Positions 48,039-57,744 are shown, counted from the stretch's first letter. The stretch is DNA of 64,000 nucleotides from Microcystis aeruginosa NIES-4325 (GCF_008974145.1 NZ_BJKP01000014.1:28421-92420), one strand, 5' to 3'. The notes: generated by a model from the letters alone, not told the origin. Program-made: numbers and translations.

Positions 48039-48291
48039 AAACTTAATTATCGATGGGATGACACAATTTTGATTTTAGTCACTGGCGCTGGGGCATTTCT
48101 CCGGAAAAGGGAGGAAAAAGCCCAGACTCTTCATAAAATTTTACACTGATCACAGACAGTTCGTCCATATCAGGGGGTGGGAAGTGGGAGGTGGAAGTGG
48201 GTAGTGGGGAGATTTTTCAGTTATCAGTAAGCAGTAATCAGTAATCAGTGGGGGAGTGGGGAGAAGGGAGAAAAAAGCTGATTGTAACTGG

Positions 48292-49689
48292 CTACTTATT
48301 AGTAATTGGTATTCCTAACCATTGGCTTAATTCCGCTGCTAACCATTCAATTTCGGGTTTACTCAGATAGGCTTTTGTCTGACTGCTAATAGTATATTCT
48401 TTAGTCCCTGCCCAAATAGTTAAAGCCATCGGTACATAAACTCGATCGCCATCACTATCTTTCGTATGATAACTATCAGCTTTCACCAGTTTATTAATAT
48501 GTTCCCGTGCCATTTTATTTTTGCCTGGAATTGTCAAACCAAAAATTCGCTGAATGGCAACAATTTCTTGCCTATCAATAGTGATAACTTCCTCCCCTTT
48601 GAGACAATAAATAATCCCACCAAGCATTCCTAAACCCACAAACCAAAAAGGCAAGGAAAAGAGCAGAAAAAACCAACTCATCCACAGAGGAATAGAAACG
48701 GCTCCTCCTGTCCATACTAATAAAAAAGCATTCCAAGCGATGGCAAAGGCTCCAAGAAAAATTAATTTAGGGGTAAAACCTTCGGGAGGTAAAGATATTT
48801 TAATTTTCTCCTCGCTTTTTTGCAACTGTACCCGACTACCGGCGGGTTTTTCAAGGTTCGAGGAAGTTAATTGCATTTCGTGGAGAGTATTTAAAGCTTG
48901 ATTTGCTGACTGTGCTGAAACAAACCTTTTCTCGATACTAGGTTCGATTAACTGCCCTAACCAATGAACAAAAGCAGGGCTTAAATTGGCTAAATTATTT
49001 AATTGAATTTTGCCATCTTTTTGTGGTAAATCGGCGGGATGAATGCCTGTAGCTAGATAGATTAAAGTCGCTCCTAAACTGTATAAATCAGAAGCGGCAA
49101 CGGTGCGGCCACCGAATTGTTCCGGAGGCATATAACCGTAGGTTCCGACAATAGTTAAAGTGGCCTGTTCCTGTTGGGCAACAGTCTGGACAGAACCAAA
49201 GTCAATTAAATAAACATTACCGATACTATGGCCTGATCGATCTTTTAGTAAAATATTACTAGGTTTCAAATCCCGGTGGATAATTGGCGGGTTAAGTCCA
49301 TGGAGATAAATTAAAATACCTAGGATAGATTTAGCTAATTCTTGTAGGTCTGCTTCACTAAATTTGCGGCCATTTTCTATCTGTTCCTTGAGAGATTTAG
49401 CCTCGATATAACTCTGAACAAGGGCAAAACCTTGATAGGTATCGGTGCGAACTTCAAAATAGTCGATATATTCAGGAATCGAGCGACAATCTAGATGTTT
49501 AAGAGTTTCAGCTTCCCTTTCAAAGAGTTTTAAATCTGTCCATTCAAAATCGGGACTGAAGATTAATAATTTGACGACAACAGTAGCGCCCGTTTTTAGA
49601 TCTTGGGCGAGAAAAGTGCGTCTTCCGGTTTGTTTACCTAACTGACTTTGAATTTGGTATCGATCGCCTAAAACTTGCCCTGGCAGCAT
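48292..49689 (-). CDS. Ser/Thr protein kinase with C-terminal membrane segments
   Basis: The 465-residue protein has a kinase domain with catalytic HRDLKPSN, LIDFGSVQ and GTYGYMPPEQFGG, followed after a linker by two transmembrane helices (about 300-355) and a ~110-residue cytosolic tail that contains a YTISSQTKAYLS segment. It differs from the kinase at 42693 in its N-terminus and tail. Substrates are unknown. Confidence 0.92.
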   Translation of the reverse strand: MLPGQVLGDRYQIQSQLGKQTGRRTFLAQDLKTGATVVVKLLIFSPDFEWTDLKLFEREAETLKHLDCRSIPEYIDYFEVRTDTYQGFALVQSYIEAKSLKEQIENGRKFSEADLQELAKSILGILIYLHGLNPPIIHRDLKPSNILLKDRSGHSIGNVYLIDFGSVQTVAQQEQATLTIVGTYGYMPPEQFGGRTVAASDLYSLGATLIYLATGIHPADLPQKDGKIQLNNLANLSPAFVHWLGQLIEPSIEKRFVSAQSANQALNTLHEMQLTSSNLEKPAGSRVQLQKSEEKIKISLPPEGFTPKLIFLGAFAIAWNAFLLVWTGGAVSIPLWMSWFFLLFSLPFWFVGLGMLGGIIYCLKGEEVITIDRQEIVAIQRIFGLTIPGKNKMAREHINKLVKADSYHTKDSDGDRVYVPMALTIWAGTKEYTISSQTKAYLSKPEIEWLAAELSQWLGIPITNK

Positions 49690-50093
49690 ACAATATATTC
49701 CTAGGATAATCCTAATTCTAGGCTAATCGAGAAATTTCTAAACTGCAAGCTAAGAAAACGGAAGTTTGACCGAATCATCAAAACTTCAGCATCTCCGATG
49801 ATAACTGCGGCGAAATTCAATTATAGCGCCCGTTTTTTGCTAATCTCTGGACTGAGGGAGGTATTTTTTCAGGTTAAAAGAGAAAATAGGCATCAGAAAA
49901 AAAATTGACCTCTCTCGGCCTGGGGGATTTTAGTACAAATGTTCAGAATAGCAACTGCGGTGCTGTCATGTAGTGTCAAGGGGTAATTTAGATAGTCAAC
50001 AGCTTAGGGGACAAGGGAGCGGTCAGTTTAATTCCCATTGAGGTGGAGTTTCCTGATATAGTTTTAGAAGCAGTCGGTTCAAGACAAAAAGAC
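49690..50093. other. Intergenic region upstream of crtE
   Basis: The 404-bp gap contains the kinase upstream region, copy C of the TTTAGATAGTC repeat family and an in-frame GTG (50043) that is not used as the start here. No other feature is clear. Confidence 0.45.
49985..50006 (+). repeat. Copy C of the TTTAGATAGTC repeat family
   Basis: TTTAGATAGTCAACAGCTTA, identical to copy D at 59883. It lies 88 bp before the crtE start. Confidence 0.65.
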
Positions 50094-51023
50094 ATGGTTA
50101 CTAGGGGCGAACAAGGGGTAGAACTGAGGAGAAACGAGAGCTTTTCTCTGGCTTCCTATCTAGAGGAAAAGCGGTTAATTGTCGAGTCAGCTTTAGATAG
50201 CTCTTTAGTTATCGGCAATCCCGCCAAAATCTACGAGGCGATGCGCTATTCTCTCCTCGCTGGTGGCAAACGTCTGCGGCCGATTTTATGTCTGGCTACC
50301 TGTGAATTGATGGGGGGTTCCCCAGAGATGGCTTTACCCACCGCTTGCGCCCTAGAAATGATTCACACTATGTCATTAATTCATGACGATTTACCAGCCA
50401 TGGATAACGATGATTACCGACGCGGGAAATTAACCAATCATAAAGTTTTTGGCGAAGATATCGCTATTTTAGCTGGGGATGGTCTCCTAGCCTACGCTTT
50501 CGAGTATGTGGCCACCCAGACTCGTAATGTACCTCCTGTACAGATTTTAGAGGTAATTGCCCGTTTAGGTCGCACTGTCGGGGCAGCGGGTCTGGTGGGA
50601 GGTCAGGTTTTAGACTTGGAATCCGAAGGAAAACCTGATATTTCGGCAGAAACTCTCGGTTTTATCCATACTCAGAAAACCGGGGCCCTGTTGGAGACTT
50701 CTGTGGTGTCGGGGGCAGTTTTAGCGGGGGCAAAAGGGGAAGATATAGCTAAATTAGCCCGTTATGCCCAAAATATTGGCTTGGCTTTTCAAATTATCGA
50801 TGATGTTCTTGATATCACGGCGACAAAGGAGGAATTAGGCAAAACCGCCGGCAAGGATCTACAGGCACAAAAAGCCACCTATCCCAGTCTCTGGGGGATA
50901 GAAGGGTCTCGCCAGCAAGCTCAACAGTTAATAGATAGTGCCATCGGTGAATTGAGTAGCTACGATGAGGCTGCTGAACCTTTACGGGCCATCGCCGAGT
51001 ATATTGTTAATCGTAAAAATTAA
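50094..51023 (+). CDS. crtE: Geranylgeranyl diphosphate synthase
   Basis: The enzyme condenses isoprenyl diphosphates to GGPP, the precursor of carotenoids, chlorophyll phytol and quinones. The ATG at 50094 yields 309 residues (an upstream GTG at 50043 would add 17 with no family sequence). The two Asp-rich metal sites are [10 protein letters not shown] and DDVLD (within [10 protein letters not shown]), and GGKRLRP is present. The wording closely follows cyanobacterial CrtE. The DUF212 gene starts 18 bp downstream. Confidence 0.95.
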   Translation: MVTRGEQGVELRRNESFSLASYLEEKRLIVESALDSSLVIGNPAKIYEAMRYSLLAGGKRLRPILCLATCELMGGSPEMALPTACALEMIHTMSLIHDDLPAMDNDDYRRGKLTNHKVFGEDIAILAGDGLLAYAFEYVATQTRNVPPVQILEVIARLGRTVGAAGLVGGQVLDLESEGKPDISAETLGFIHTQKTGALLETSVVSGAVLAGAKGEDIAKLARYAQNIGLAFQIIDDVLDITATKEELGKTAGKDLQAQKATYPSLWGIEGSRQQAQQLIDSAIGELSSYDEAAEPLRAIAEYIVNRKN

Positions 51024-51040
51024 ATTAAACGAGTGAGATT

Positions 51041-51493
51041 ATGCAGGACTTCCAGCAGGTGTTACACAATCAAATACTGCTAGTCTCTCTTTTAGCTTGT
51101 TTCACTGCCCAGGGACTAAAAGCGCTGATTGAGTTAATCCGCGATGGTAAGGTGAGTCTGCGCTATCTAGTCTCGTCGGGGGGGATGCCTAGCGCTCACT
51201 CGGCGTTGGTGGGGGCCTTGGCTACTGGGGTAGGATTACAGATGGGTTGGTCTAGTCCGGAATTTGCAATCGCTGCGCTTTTTGCGGTTATTGTTATGTA
51301 TGATGCGGCCGGAGTGCGTCAGGCAGCGGGAAAACAGGCCCGGATTCTCAATCAAATTATCGATGAAATGTTCCAGGGAGGCAAGGAGTTTAACGAGGAA
51401 CGTTTAAAGGAATTAATTGGTCATACTCCTTTTCAAGTGCTGGTCGGTTTAAGTTTAGGTATCGGTATCGCCATCGTGATGCTCTGTCGTTAA
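51041..51493 (+). CDS. Divergent PAP2 family protein (DUF212)
   Basis: The 150-residue integral membrane protein has the family blocks SGGMPSAHSALVGALATGVG and YDAAGVRQAAGKQARILN. The fold is that of membrane phosphatidate phosphatases, but the catalytic set is reduced; activity is uncertain. Only 17 bp separate it from crtE, so it is probably in its operon and may act on a lipid or isoprenoid diphosphate. Confidence 0.88.
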   Translation: MQDFQQVLHNQILLVSLLACFTAQGLKALIELIRDGKVSLRYLVSSGGMPSAHSALVGALATGVGLQMGWSSPEFAIAALFAVIVMYDAAGVRQAAGKQARILNQIIDEMFQGGKEFNEERLKELIGHTPFQVLVGLSLGIGIAIVMLCR

Positions 51494-51557
51494 TTGATGT
51501 GTTTTCTGGGGTTGAGATAAACTAGATTTAATAACTAAAAATCTGGGGTAATCACTC

Positions 51558-52709
51558 ATGTTACAATCCCTAAAAATTGAAGGCTTTCGCGGTTTTCAAA
51601 ACTTTGAGATGGCCAATCTTGGTCGCATTAATCTCTTAGTAGGTAAAAATAATAGCGGTAAAACTTCTATTTTAGAAGCGATTCAGTTTTTGTATGTTCA
51701 AAATAATCTAGATACATTTCTTGAAACTATTAGCTATAGAGGCGAGTTCGCTTGGTTGGAAAATAAGTTAGCTGGTCGTACTAAAGTTTTTGAAATTTGT
51801 CATTTACTTCATGGGCATGAAATCGTCCCAAGTAAGGAAATTATAATCATTGGATCTAGGGAATCACATCAGGAAAGTGTTACTATTTCTGTTAAAAGTA
51901 TTCTTATACAACTATCTACATTTTCAGACAAAAATAATGATTTAAACAATGATAATATTTTCGACGATGAGGAATGGGCTAAACTTCTTTTAAGTATTAG
52001 ATGGAGTCAATCACAAAAACCTATTGAACTGGAACTTCTTGCCAACAGTACTCTTGCCAGAGATTCTACAAGAAGAATGGCTAGTTTAAGCAGAATTTCC
52101 CATAAAATAGGTATTGATAATAAAATTGAATTGAAGTTCTTAACACCATTTTCTCTAACAAGTTCTGATATGGTAGCACTTTTTGACAAAATTGTTCTCT
52201 CTCCTTTAGAAGATTTAATTATTGAAGCTTTGAAAATTATTGAGCCAAAAATTGAAAGGATAGCTAGTATTGGTTATAGCAAGTATTCAACTTCAAATAA
52301 CCTAGGTGTTAGAGGTGGGTTTTTAATCAAAATTAAAAATCATGATCAACCTATCCCTATTGGCAGTTTAGGTGATGGATTTGGGCGAATGTTAGGATTA
52401 GTTTTAGCGATGGTTAATCTTGAAAATGGAATTTTATTAGTTGATGAAATTGATAGCGGATTGCACTTTACTGTCATGACTGATATGTGGAAAGTCGTCT
52501 GGGAAACCGCCAAGAAACTCAATATTCAGGTATTTGCCACCACTCACAGCCGCGATTGTTGGCAAAGTTTAGCCGAATTAATTACCGAAGAAAAAATTAC
52601 CGATAACGATATTACTATTCAAAGGATAGATAGAGACAAGGAAAAAGCAGTTTCCTTCAATACTAGACAAATTTACCTCGCTTCTGAAAGAGATATTGAG
52701 GTTCGCTAA
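51558..52709 (+). CDS. AAA-family (OLD/SMC-like) ATPase of a putative two-gene defence module
   Basis: The 383-residue protein begins with the RecF/SMC-like fold LKIEGFRGFQNFEMANLGRI and Walker A GKNNSGKTS (29-37). A ~200-residue variable insert follows, then a signature-like SLGDGFGRMLGLVLAM, Walker B ILLVDEID (Asp296, Glu297) and an H-switch ATTHSRDCW. It resembles AAA_15/AAA_21 ATPases found with TOPRIM partners. The insert (51880-52330) is visibly AT-richer than neighbours. The downstream TOPRIM gene starts 2 bp after its stop. Confidence 0.85.
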   Translation: MLQSLKIEGFRGFQNFEMANLGRINLLVGKNNSGKTSILEAIQFLYVQNNLDTFLETISYRGEFAWLENKLAGRTKVFEICHLLHGHEIVPSKEIIIIGSRESHQESVTISVKSILIQLSTFSDKNNDLNNDNIFDDEEWAKLLLSIRWSQSQKPIELELLANSTLARDSTRRMASLSRISHKIGIDNKIELKFLTPFSLTSSDMVALFDKIVLSPLEDLIIEALKIIEPKIERIASIGYSKYSTSNNLGVRGGFLIKIKNHDQPIPIGSLGDGFGRMLGLVLAMVNLENGILLVDEIDSGLHFTVMTDMWKVVWETAKKLNIQVFATTHSRDCWQSLAELITEEKITDNDITIQRIDRDKEKAVSFNTRQIYLASERDIEVR

Positions 52710-52711
52710 AA

Positions 52712-53356
52712 ATGCCCAGAATACATCCTAAAAAACTCTTGGTAGAGGGAAGAGAAGAAATGAGAGTGTTTCCCGAATTAGCAGAAGCCCATGGCATCTC
52801 TTGGGGAGACAAAAAAGACACAGCTATTATCTATATTAAACCGACTGATGGTTTTGAGAATTTACTCGATAGGGATAATATTTACAATGAAATCAATGAT
52901 AGTGGACTAACTTATTTAGGAATTATTATGGATGCAGACCAAGAACCTGATAATCGCTGGAAAAGCTTATATAATGCCTGTTTACCAAATATCCCTAACT
53001 TACCTCAAAATTTACCAGCAGGGGGATTAATTATAACTCTAGAATCGGGCATAAAATTCGGTGTGTGGATGATGCCAGATAATCAATCTAGAGGGATGTT
53101 AGAGACTTTTTTAGCCTATTTAGTTCCCGATAATAATCTTTGGCAATATACACAAAACAAGGTGATAGAGGCAAAACAACAAGGGGCAACCTATAGAGAT
53201 TATCATCTAGATAAGGCTAATATTCATACCTATTTAGCTTGGCAAGATCCGCCGGGAAAACAACTTCACGATGCAGTAAAACAAAGAATACTTAATCAAT
53301 CCCATCCCCAATCAGCAAATTTTTTGAGATGGTTACAGGAGTTATACGAGATTTGA
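52712..53356 (+). CDS. TOPRIM-like DUF3226 protein, partner of the upstream ATPase
   Basis: The 214-residue protein carries an N-terminal LVEGREE motif (Glu12) and MDADQE (Asp74, Asp76), the acidic triad of TOPRIM nucleases. The rest contains ESGIKFGVWMMPDN and a C-terminal DPPGKQLHDAVKQRIL block that I associate with DUF3226. An ATPase plus TOPRIM pair recalls OLD nucleases and the PARIS (AriA/AriB) anti-phage system, but AriB carries DUF4435 and this protein does not obviously do so. Tight coupling indicates one function; the target is unknown. Confidence 0.75.
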   Translation: MPRIHPKKLLVEGREEMRVFPELAEAHGISWGDKKDTAIIYIKPTDGFENLLDRDNIYNEINDSGLTYLGIIMDADQEPDNRWKSLYNACLPNIPNLPQNLPAGGLIITLESGIKFGVWMMPDNQSRGMLETFLAYLVPDNNLWQYTQNKVIEAKQQGATYRDYHLDKANIHTYLAWQDPPGKQLHDAVKQRILNQSHPQSANFLRWLQELYEI

Positions 53357-53420
53357 TAGAAGTATGGAGCGAAATGGGAATGACGGCCCCATAATATTTC
53401 TCTGTGCTTTGTTAAATAAA

Positions 53421-53440
53421 TCCTCTTGCAAAAAGACTTA
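53421..53440. repeat. Solo IS5-type end beside ftsI
   Basis: TCCTCTTGCAAAAAGACTTA resembles the ends of IS5-type elements at 3563, 57744 and 63879. It stands alone, 2 bp beyond the ftsI stop, without a second end nearby. Confidence 0.45.
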
Positions 53441-53442
53441 AA

Positions 53443-55296
53443 TTAATCGTGCCGCAGGGGTTTATTGGTCGGAGAAGCCGCCGGAACGACCTTGGAGGTG
53501 GGGGGGATACCTTTGAGGGAAATGAGCGTATTCATCACCGTTTTTGCCACAGGAGCGGCAACAGTGGAGCCAAAAGTATTGGCTCCCTTGGGTTCATCCA
53601 CCACCACCAAAACCACATAACGGGGCGATTCGATCGGTAAAATCGCCACAAAACTGGTAATTTTGGCGTTAGGTAGATAACCCCCCGTGGGACTAGCTTT
53701 TTGTGCGGTTCCCGTTTTACCTCCGATGCGATAACCGGGTATTTGGGCCGCTACCCCCGTCCCCTTGCTGACAACGGTTTCCATCATTTCCACCACTTGC
53801 CGGGCCACGGCGGGAGAAAAGACTTTTTTGCTGGGATAATCGGGCTGCCAGTGCAAACGGCCGCGGTCGTCGGCTAATCCTTTGATCACATGGGGAGTTA
53901 CCAAGGTGCCACCATTGGCCAGCGCACCGTGCAATTGTACTAATTTCAAAGGCGTTAGGGATAAACCTTGACCAAAGGAAGCGGTGGCCGATTCAATGGC
54001 ATTATCCAGAAATTCTGGTTCGGGTTTGAGATATCCTGCCACTTCTCCGGGTAAATCTACACCAACCCTTTGATTTATGTCCAATCCTAATAAACTTTTA
54101 TAGAAATCAACTCGCCCCATTTTTTGGGCAATTTGCACCATGGCCACGTTACTAGAGGTTTGCAAGACCCGGGCCATATCTAGCGCCCCATAACCCTGTT
54201 TAGAGGCATTTTTAATCGTCCAGGGACCGACAGTAATTGCCCCTGGATCATTGACTACTGTACTAGCTTTAATTGCCCCTGCTTCCATGGCCATGGCGAC
54301 AATAATTGGTTTAAAAGTTGACCCTGGTTCGTACTGATCGGCTACGGTCCAATTTTTAAATAAAGCCACATTAGCTTTATAGTATTCATTGGGGTTAAAA
54401 GTTGGCTCACAAACTAGGGCTAAAAGAGAACCATCAAGGGAGTCCATAACAATTACGGCTCCCCGTTTAGCATTAAATTTCTTTAGCTGTTCTCGTAGGG
54501 CTGTCCTGGCTGCTCTTTGTAGTTTTAAATCGAGGGTTACTTCTAACTGTAATTCATCAAATTGAAAGATCCCATCGGGAACAAAAGCTGGTAAAATTCG
54601 TCCGTCTCCCATGCGTCTTGTATTGACAGAAAAGGGATCCCTTTCTAATAACTGACTGGAACCTCGTTCTAATCCTGCTTGGCCACGATGTTCTTTATCT
54701 ACATAGCCAATCACGTCGGCTGCCACATCGTCTTGGGGATAATAACGAGCGTATTTTTCCTCTAATTCTACACCGTCAAGAGATAATTGTTTTAAGCCCC
54801 TAGCTACGGATTCAGTTAATTGATTGGCTAAACGAATTCCTGTTTCTTTTTCTTTAAATCTTTGAATTAGTTGATTAGTGGGAATATTTAATAAAGGAGC
54901 TAATTTATCAGCCACTTCTGCCGGGGGAATAGCAAACAGTTTTGGGTGTACATAAAGAGTATAAATCAAGCGATCGGTCGCCAAAACATTACCATTACTA
55001 TCGACGATCGCTCGCCGGGGAATATAGGGTCTAATACTGGTAGTTTGCTGTTGTCTGGCTCTTTTTTGTAATTCCTGTGCTTGTACTATTTGCAGTCGGT
55101 ACAGTCGCCAAGCTAAACCCACAATACCCATGACTAAAATTAACCACACCGCCACCAATCGCCCGTTACTCAAAGGCAAATTTTTTAACTTTTGTGTCCG
55201 TTTTTTGGCGTTTAAATAGGACTTTCTGTCCCGAATCCTGCCCGAGGGCGATCGAGTTTTTTTAGCTCTAAATCCTGGTCTTTTTGTGTCAGTCAT
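53443..55296 (-). CDS. ftsI: Septal peptidoglycan transpeptidase FtsI (penicillin-binding protein 2/3)
   Basis: The 617-residue class B PBP has a cytoplasmic basic N-terminus, one transmembrane segment (about 48-68), a dimerisation domain and a transpeptidase domain with the active Ser (about 325) in PGSTFKPI, SSN near 380 and KTG (about 527-529) in GGKTGTAQ. It cross-links septal peptidoglycan. An FtsL-like gene lies directly upstream. Confidence 0.95.
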   Translation of the reverse strand: MTDTKRPGFRAKKTRSPSGRIRDRKSYLNAKKRTQKLKNLPLSNGRLVAVWLILVMGIVGLAWRLYRLQIVQAQELQKRARQQQTTSIRPYIPRRAIVDSNGNVLATDRLIYTLYVHPKLFAIPPAEVADKLAPLLNIPTNQLIQRFKEKETGIRLANQLTESVARGLKQLSLDGVELEEKYARYYPQDDVAADVIGYVDKEHRGQAGLERGSSQLLERDPFSVNTRRMGDGRILPAFVPDGIFQFDELQLEVTLDLKLQRAARTALREQLKKFNAKRGAVIVMDSLDGSLLALVCEPTFNPNEYYKANVALFKNWTVADQYEPGSTFKPIIVAMAMEAGAIKASTVVNDPGAITVGPWTIKNASKQGYGALDMARVLQTSSNVAMVQIAQKMGRVDFYKSLLGLDINQRVGVDLPGEVAGYLKPEPEFLDNAIESATASFGQGLSLTPLKLVQLHGALANGGTLVTPHVIKGLADDRGRLHWQPDYPSKKVFSPAVARQVVEMMETVVSKGTGVAAQIPGYRIGGKTGTAQKASPTGGYLPNAKITSFVAILPIESPRYVVLVVVDEPKGANTFGSTVAAPVAKTVMNTLISLKGIPPTSKVVPAASPTNKPLRHD

Positions 55297-55438
55297 GAGA
55301 AGTATATTTCAGTGATCAGTAAACAGTAATCAGTGATCAGTAAACAGTAATCAGGAAAAAGTAAAAAGACAGTAGGAAACTTCTATTTAATACTGCACAC
55401 TTAAAAACTCACATCTGATAACTGATAACTGTTAACTG

Positions 55439-55948
55439 TTAATAGGCACTTCTGGGTCGAGAAATGACGGTAGATTGGGGTTGAGAAGCAGGGGACGGTT
55501 TCAGGTTAGGAGCAGATTGACGCTGTAAAAAGATGGTTTGAAAGGGTTGGGGATGAGTTAATCCAGTTTCGGGTTTTTCTGCTTGTTGAGCTAGTTGATG
55601 TTTGAGGGTTTCATTGGTGGCTAAAAGATGGCGCTCGTGACGTTGCAGTGTTTCTAGTTTACCAAATTCTTTGTCCCAAACCTTGGGAATATATACCGTC
55701 CAAGCATACATTCCCAGAGTCGAACCCAACAGACAAAAAGTAATCACGGCCACTATTCTTTCTAGGAGGTAAAGAGAACGTAATTGACGCGAGGCCACTT
55801 GTTTTTCTGTCGGGGACAGAGGAACTCTCGCCGCCGATTTAGCCGTTGGGGTCGCCTGATTTACTGGTGACTGGGGACGGCGTTGACTCCCTTGGCTTTT
55901 TTGGCGAGAAACGGGAACGGGAATATAGGGCTTATGGGCAGCAGACAT
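55439..55948 (-). CDS. FtsL-like single-pass membrane protein upstream of ftsI
   Basis: The 169-residue protein has a Pro/Ser-rich cytoplasmic N-terminus, one transmembrane helix (about 67-88) and a short coiled coil (FGKLETLQRHERHLLATNETLKHQL), then a Pro/Ser-rich tail. This is the topology of FtsL, a divisome protein normally encoded just before ftsI, and FtsL is too divergent to detect by similarity. The position 142 bp upstream of ftsI on the same strand supports the inference; no motif proves it. Confidence 0.6.
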   Translation of the reverse strand: MSAAHKPYIPVPVSRQKSQGSQRRPQSPVNQATPTAKSAARVPLSPTEKQVASRQLRSLYLLERIVAVITFCLLGSTLGMYAWTVYIPKVWDKEFGKLETLQRHERHLLATNETLKHQLAQQAEKPETGLTHPQPFQTIFLQRQSAPNLKPSPASQPQSTVISRPRSAY

Positions 55949-56087
55949 GATTTTCTCTCAATATTTCTAGCTAGTTGTCGTTCTCAAAAATTAAGTTTCT
56001 AAAATTAGGAGTCGGTCATCAGTAGTCAGTAGGAAATATTTAATTGATAACTGTTGCCTTTTTTCCTTTTTCCTTTTTACTTTAAAA

Positions 56088-57539
56088 TCACTGTTCTAGC
56101 TCTAGACGTAAACGATATAAAATAGTTTGCGGATGAACTTGAGCGAGAATTTGATTAATCACCGTACTCGGTCCAGATGCCCCCCAACTACAACCGCGTT
56201 CTAGATAGATTTTAGCGGCTTTCCCGATGATATAGGTTCCATAAGCAGCAATTGCCCCCTGTAGGAGAGCGGTGCTACCGTAGAGGGTTAAAGAGGCGGG
56301 ATTTTCAAAAATACTCGTCGCTGCCGCTGCCGTTTTGCCCAAACCAATAATCACCGTGCTGAGGATTTCCCCCACCAGCAACCCCGCACTACTGAAAAGT
56401 AGAGTCCGCCAGAGTTGACCAGCTTGGTGACTGGTAATCGGCAAGCCGTACAAACGAGCTAAAGCCCGAACTAGAGTCAAATCGACGATTGAAGCCCCTA
56501 GTAGGTCTAAAATAGCGATCGGATTGGCCGCAATCGCTAAAGCCTTATATTTCGCGTATTGCCAGATAATTTCCTCCGCTTGACTGTCCCGCAGTTCCAG
56601 GGTTTTTCTAGCGATATTTTCCTCCGCTTCTTGCCCTTGCACTAAAGCATTTAAGGCCAGCAGCGATCGCCCTTCTCGATTTAAAATCGTTAAGAGTTTA
56701 TCTTGCAGCTCCTCAATTTCGGGGGGAGGGGTTTCCCACTCAGTCACCACGCGCCCATCGGGGTATTCCACCCGGACGGGAATCGGTTGCGGTTCGGCGG
56801 CTACCATAACTATCTCATCGCTAGTTAACAAATCTTCTAACGTTTTTTCGGCCTGATTGGTTCCTAATCGCTGTAACTGCTGAAAAATCTGACGGCGATC
56901 GGCTTCCGGATAGAGATCAATCTTATTAAACACCAAAATAATCGGTTTTTTGGCCTGGCGCAATTCTGCCAGGGACTCGTATTCAGTCCGGGTAATATCC
57001 CCCGCGACGATAAATAAAATCAAATCGGCACTTTTAGCGACTTCTCTGGCCATATTCGCCCGTGCTTCTCCCTCAATCTCATCCAATCCTGGGGTATCGA
57101 TTAATTCTATCTGAATTTTACCCGTGGCTGGTGTCCAACGCACCGATCGCGGCCAGCGTGTCACCCCGTGCAGGGGGCCAGTTGTCAGGACTTTTTGACC
57201 GACTAAAGCGTTTACCACCGAGGATTTACCGCGACTGACTAACCCGAAGGCTGCCACCCGAATCAGCGTTTCATCCAGTTTATCCAAGGCCGATTTTAGG
57301 GACTGTAAATCCTGTTTAACGGCGGCCTGAAGTTGGGGATCGGGGGGATAATTCCAATGGCGGCGAAAACTGGCATACCAAGTTAAGGCCTGTTGTAAAC
57401 TAGCTTTGGCCTGATTGTAATGAGTTTCCTCAAGCGATGGGATCTTAGTCACGGTTGATTTTTTTACCAAAATAACACGGGAGCATTTCATCCATTGCTT
57501 AAAAAGACAATGGATGAAATGCGACTCGACGGGTTTCAA
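56088..57539 (-). CDS. GTPase with DUF697 membrane-associated C-terminus
   Basis: The protein has an Era/dynamin-like G domain with GLVSRGKSS (about residues 96-104), DTPGLDEIEG and FNKIDL, followed after a helical middle by DUF697: KYKALAIAANPIAILDLL and IVDLTLVRALARLYG with hydrophobic helices. It probably controls a membrane process. The start is uncertain: the first ~20 codons lie in a 15-bp inverted repeat (57483-57522), so ATG 57491 or GTG 57452 may be the true start. Confidence 0.85.
   Translation of the reverse strand: MKPVESHFIHCLFKQWMKCSRVILVKKSTVTKIPSLEETHYNQAKASLQQALTWYASFRRHWNYPPDPQLQAAVKQDLQSLKSALDKLDETLIRVAAFGLVSRGKSSVVNALVGQKVLTTGPLHGVTRWPRSVRWTPATGKIQIELIDTPGLDEIEGEARANMAREVAKSADLILFIVAGDITRTEYESLAELRQAKKPIILVFNKIDLYPEADRRQIFQQLQRLGTNQAEKTLEDLLTSDEIVMVAAEPQPIPVRVEYPDGRVVTEWETPPPEIEELQDKLLTILNREGRSLLALNALVQGQEAEENIARKTLELRDSQAEEIIWQYAKYKALAIAANPIAILDLLGASIVDLTLVRALARLYGLPITSHQAGQLWRTLLFSSAGLLVGEILSTVIIGLGKTAAAATSIFENPASLTLYGSTALLQGAIAAYGTYIIGKAAKIYLERGCSWGASGPSTVINQILAQVHPQTILYRLRLELEQ
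57483..57522. repeat. 15-bp perfect inverted repeat
   Basis: GCATTTCATCCATTG and its exact complement CAATGGATGAAATGC are separated by 10 bases. It could be a palindromic repeat inserted upstream of, or into the start of, the GTPase gene. Confidence 0.85.
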
Positions 57540-57575
57540 CCCATCCTATCCTTTTCCTCTAATTTTAGGCTATGG

Positions 57576-57744
57576 AGTTCTTGCATAATGAATTTTTGAG
57601 AGTCAAAAATGAGAAAAATAGGCATAAAATTGCCTAAAATCCCTAAATAGAGCATTTAATTGATTAATGCTCATTCTTAATTCTCGTGACTACTGACTCG
57701 GAGACTCCTCACCTAACGGGAGATTTTTGATTTTTGCAAGAGCT
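57576..57744. mobile_element. MITE-like element with IS5-type ends
   Basis: The 169-bp non-coding stretch is bounded by AGTTCTTGCATAATGAATTT and, on the other strand, AGCTCTTGCAAAAATCAAAA. The ends resemble those of the IS5 remnant at 2687-3563. It occupies most of the 340-bp gap between the GTPase and sixA genes. Confidence 0.55.
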
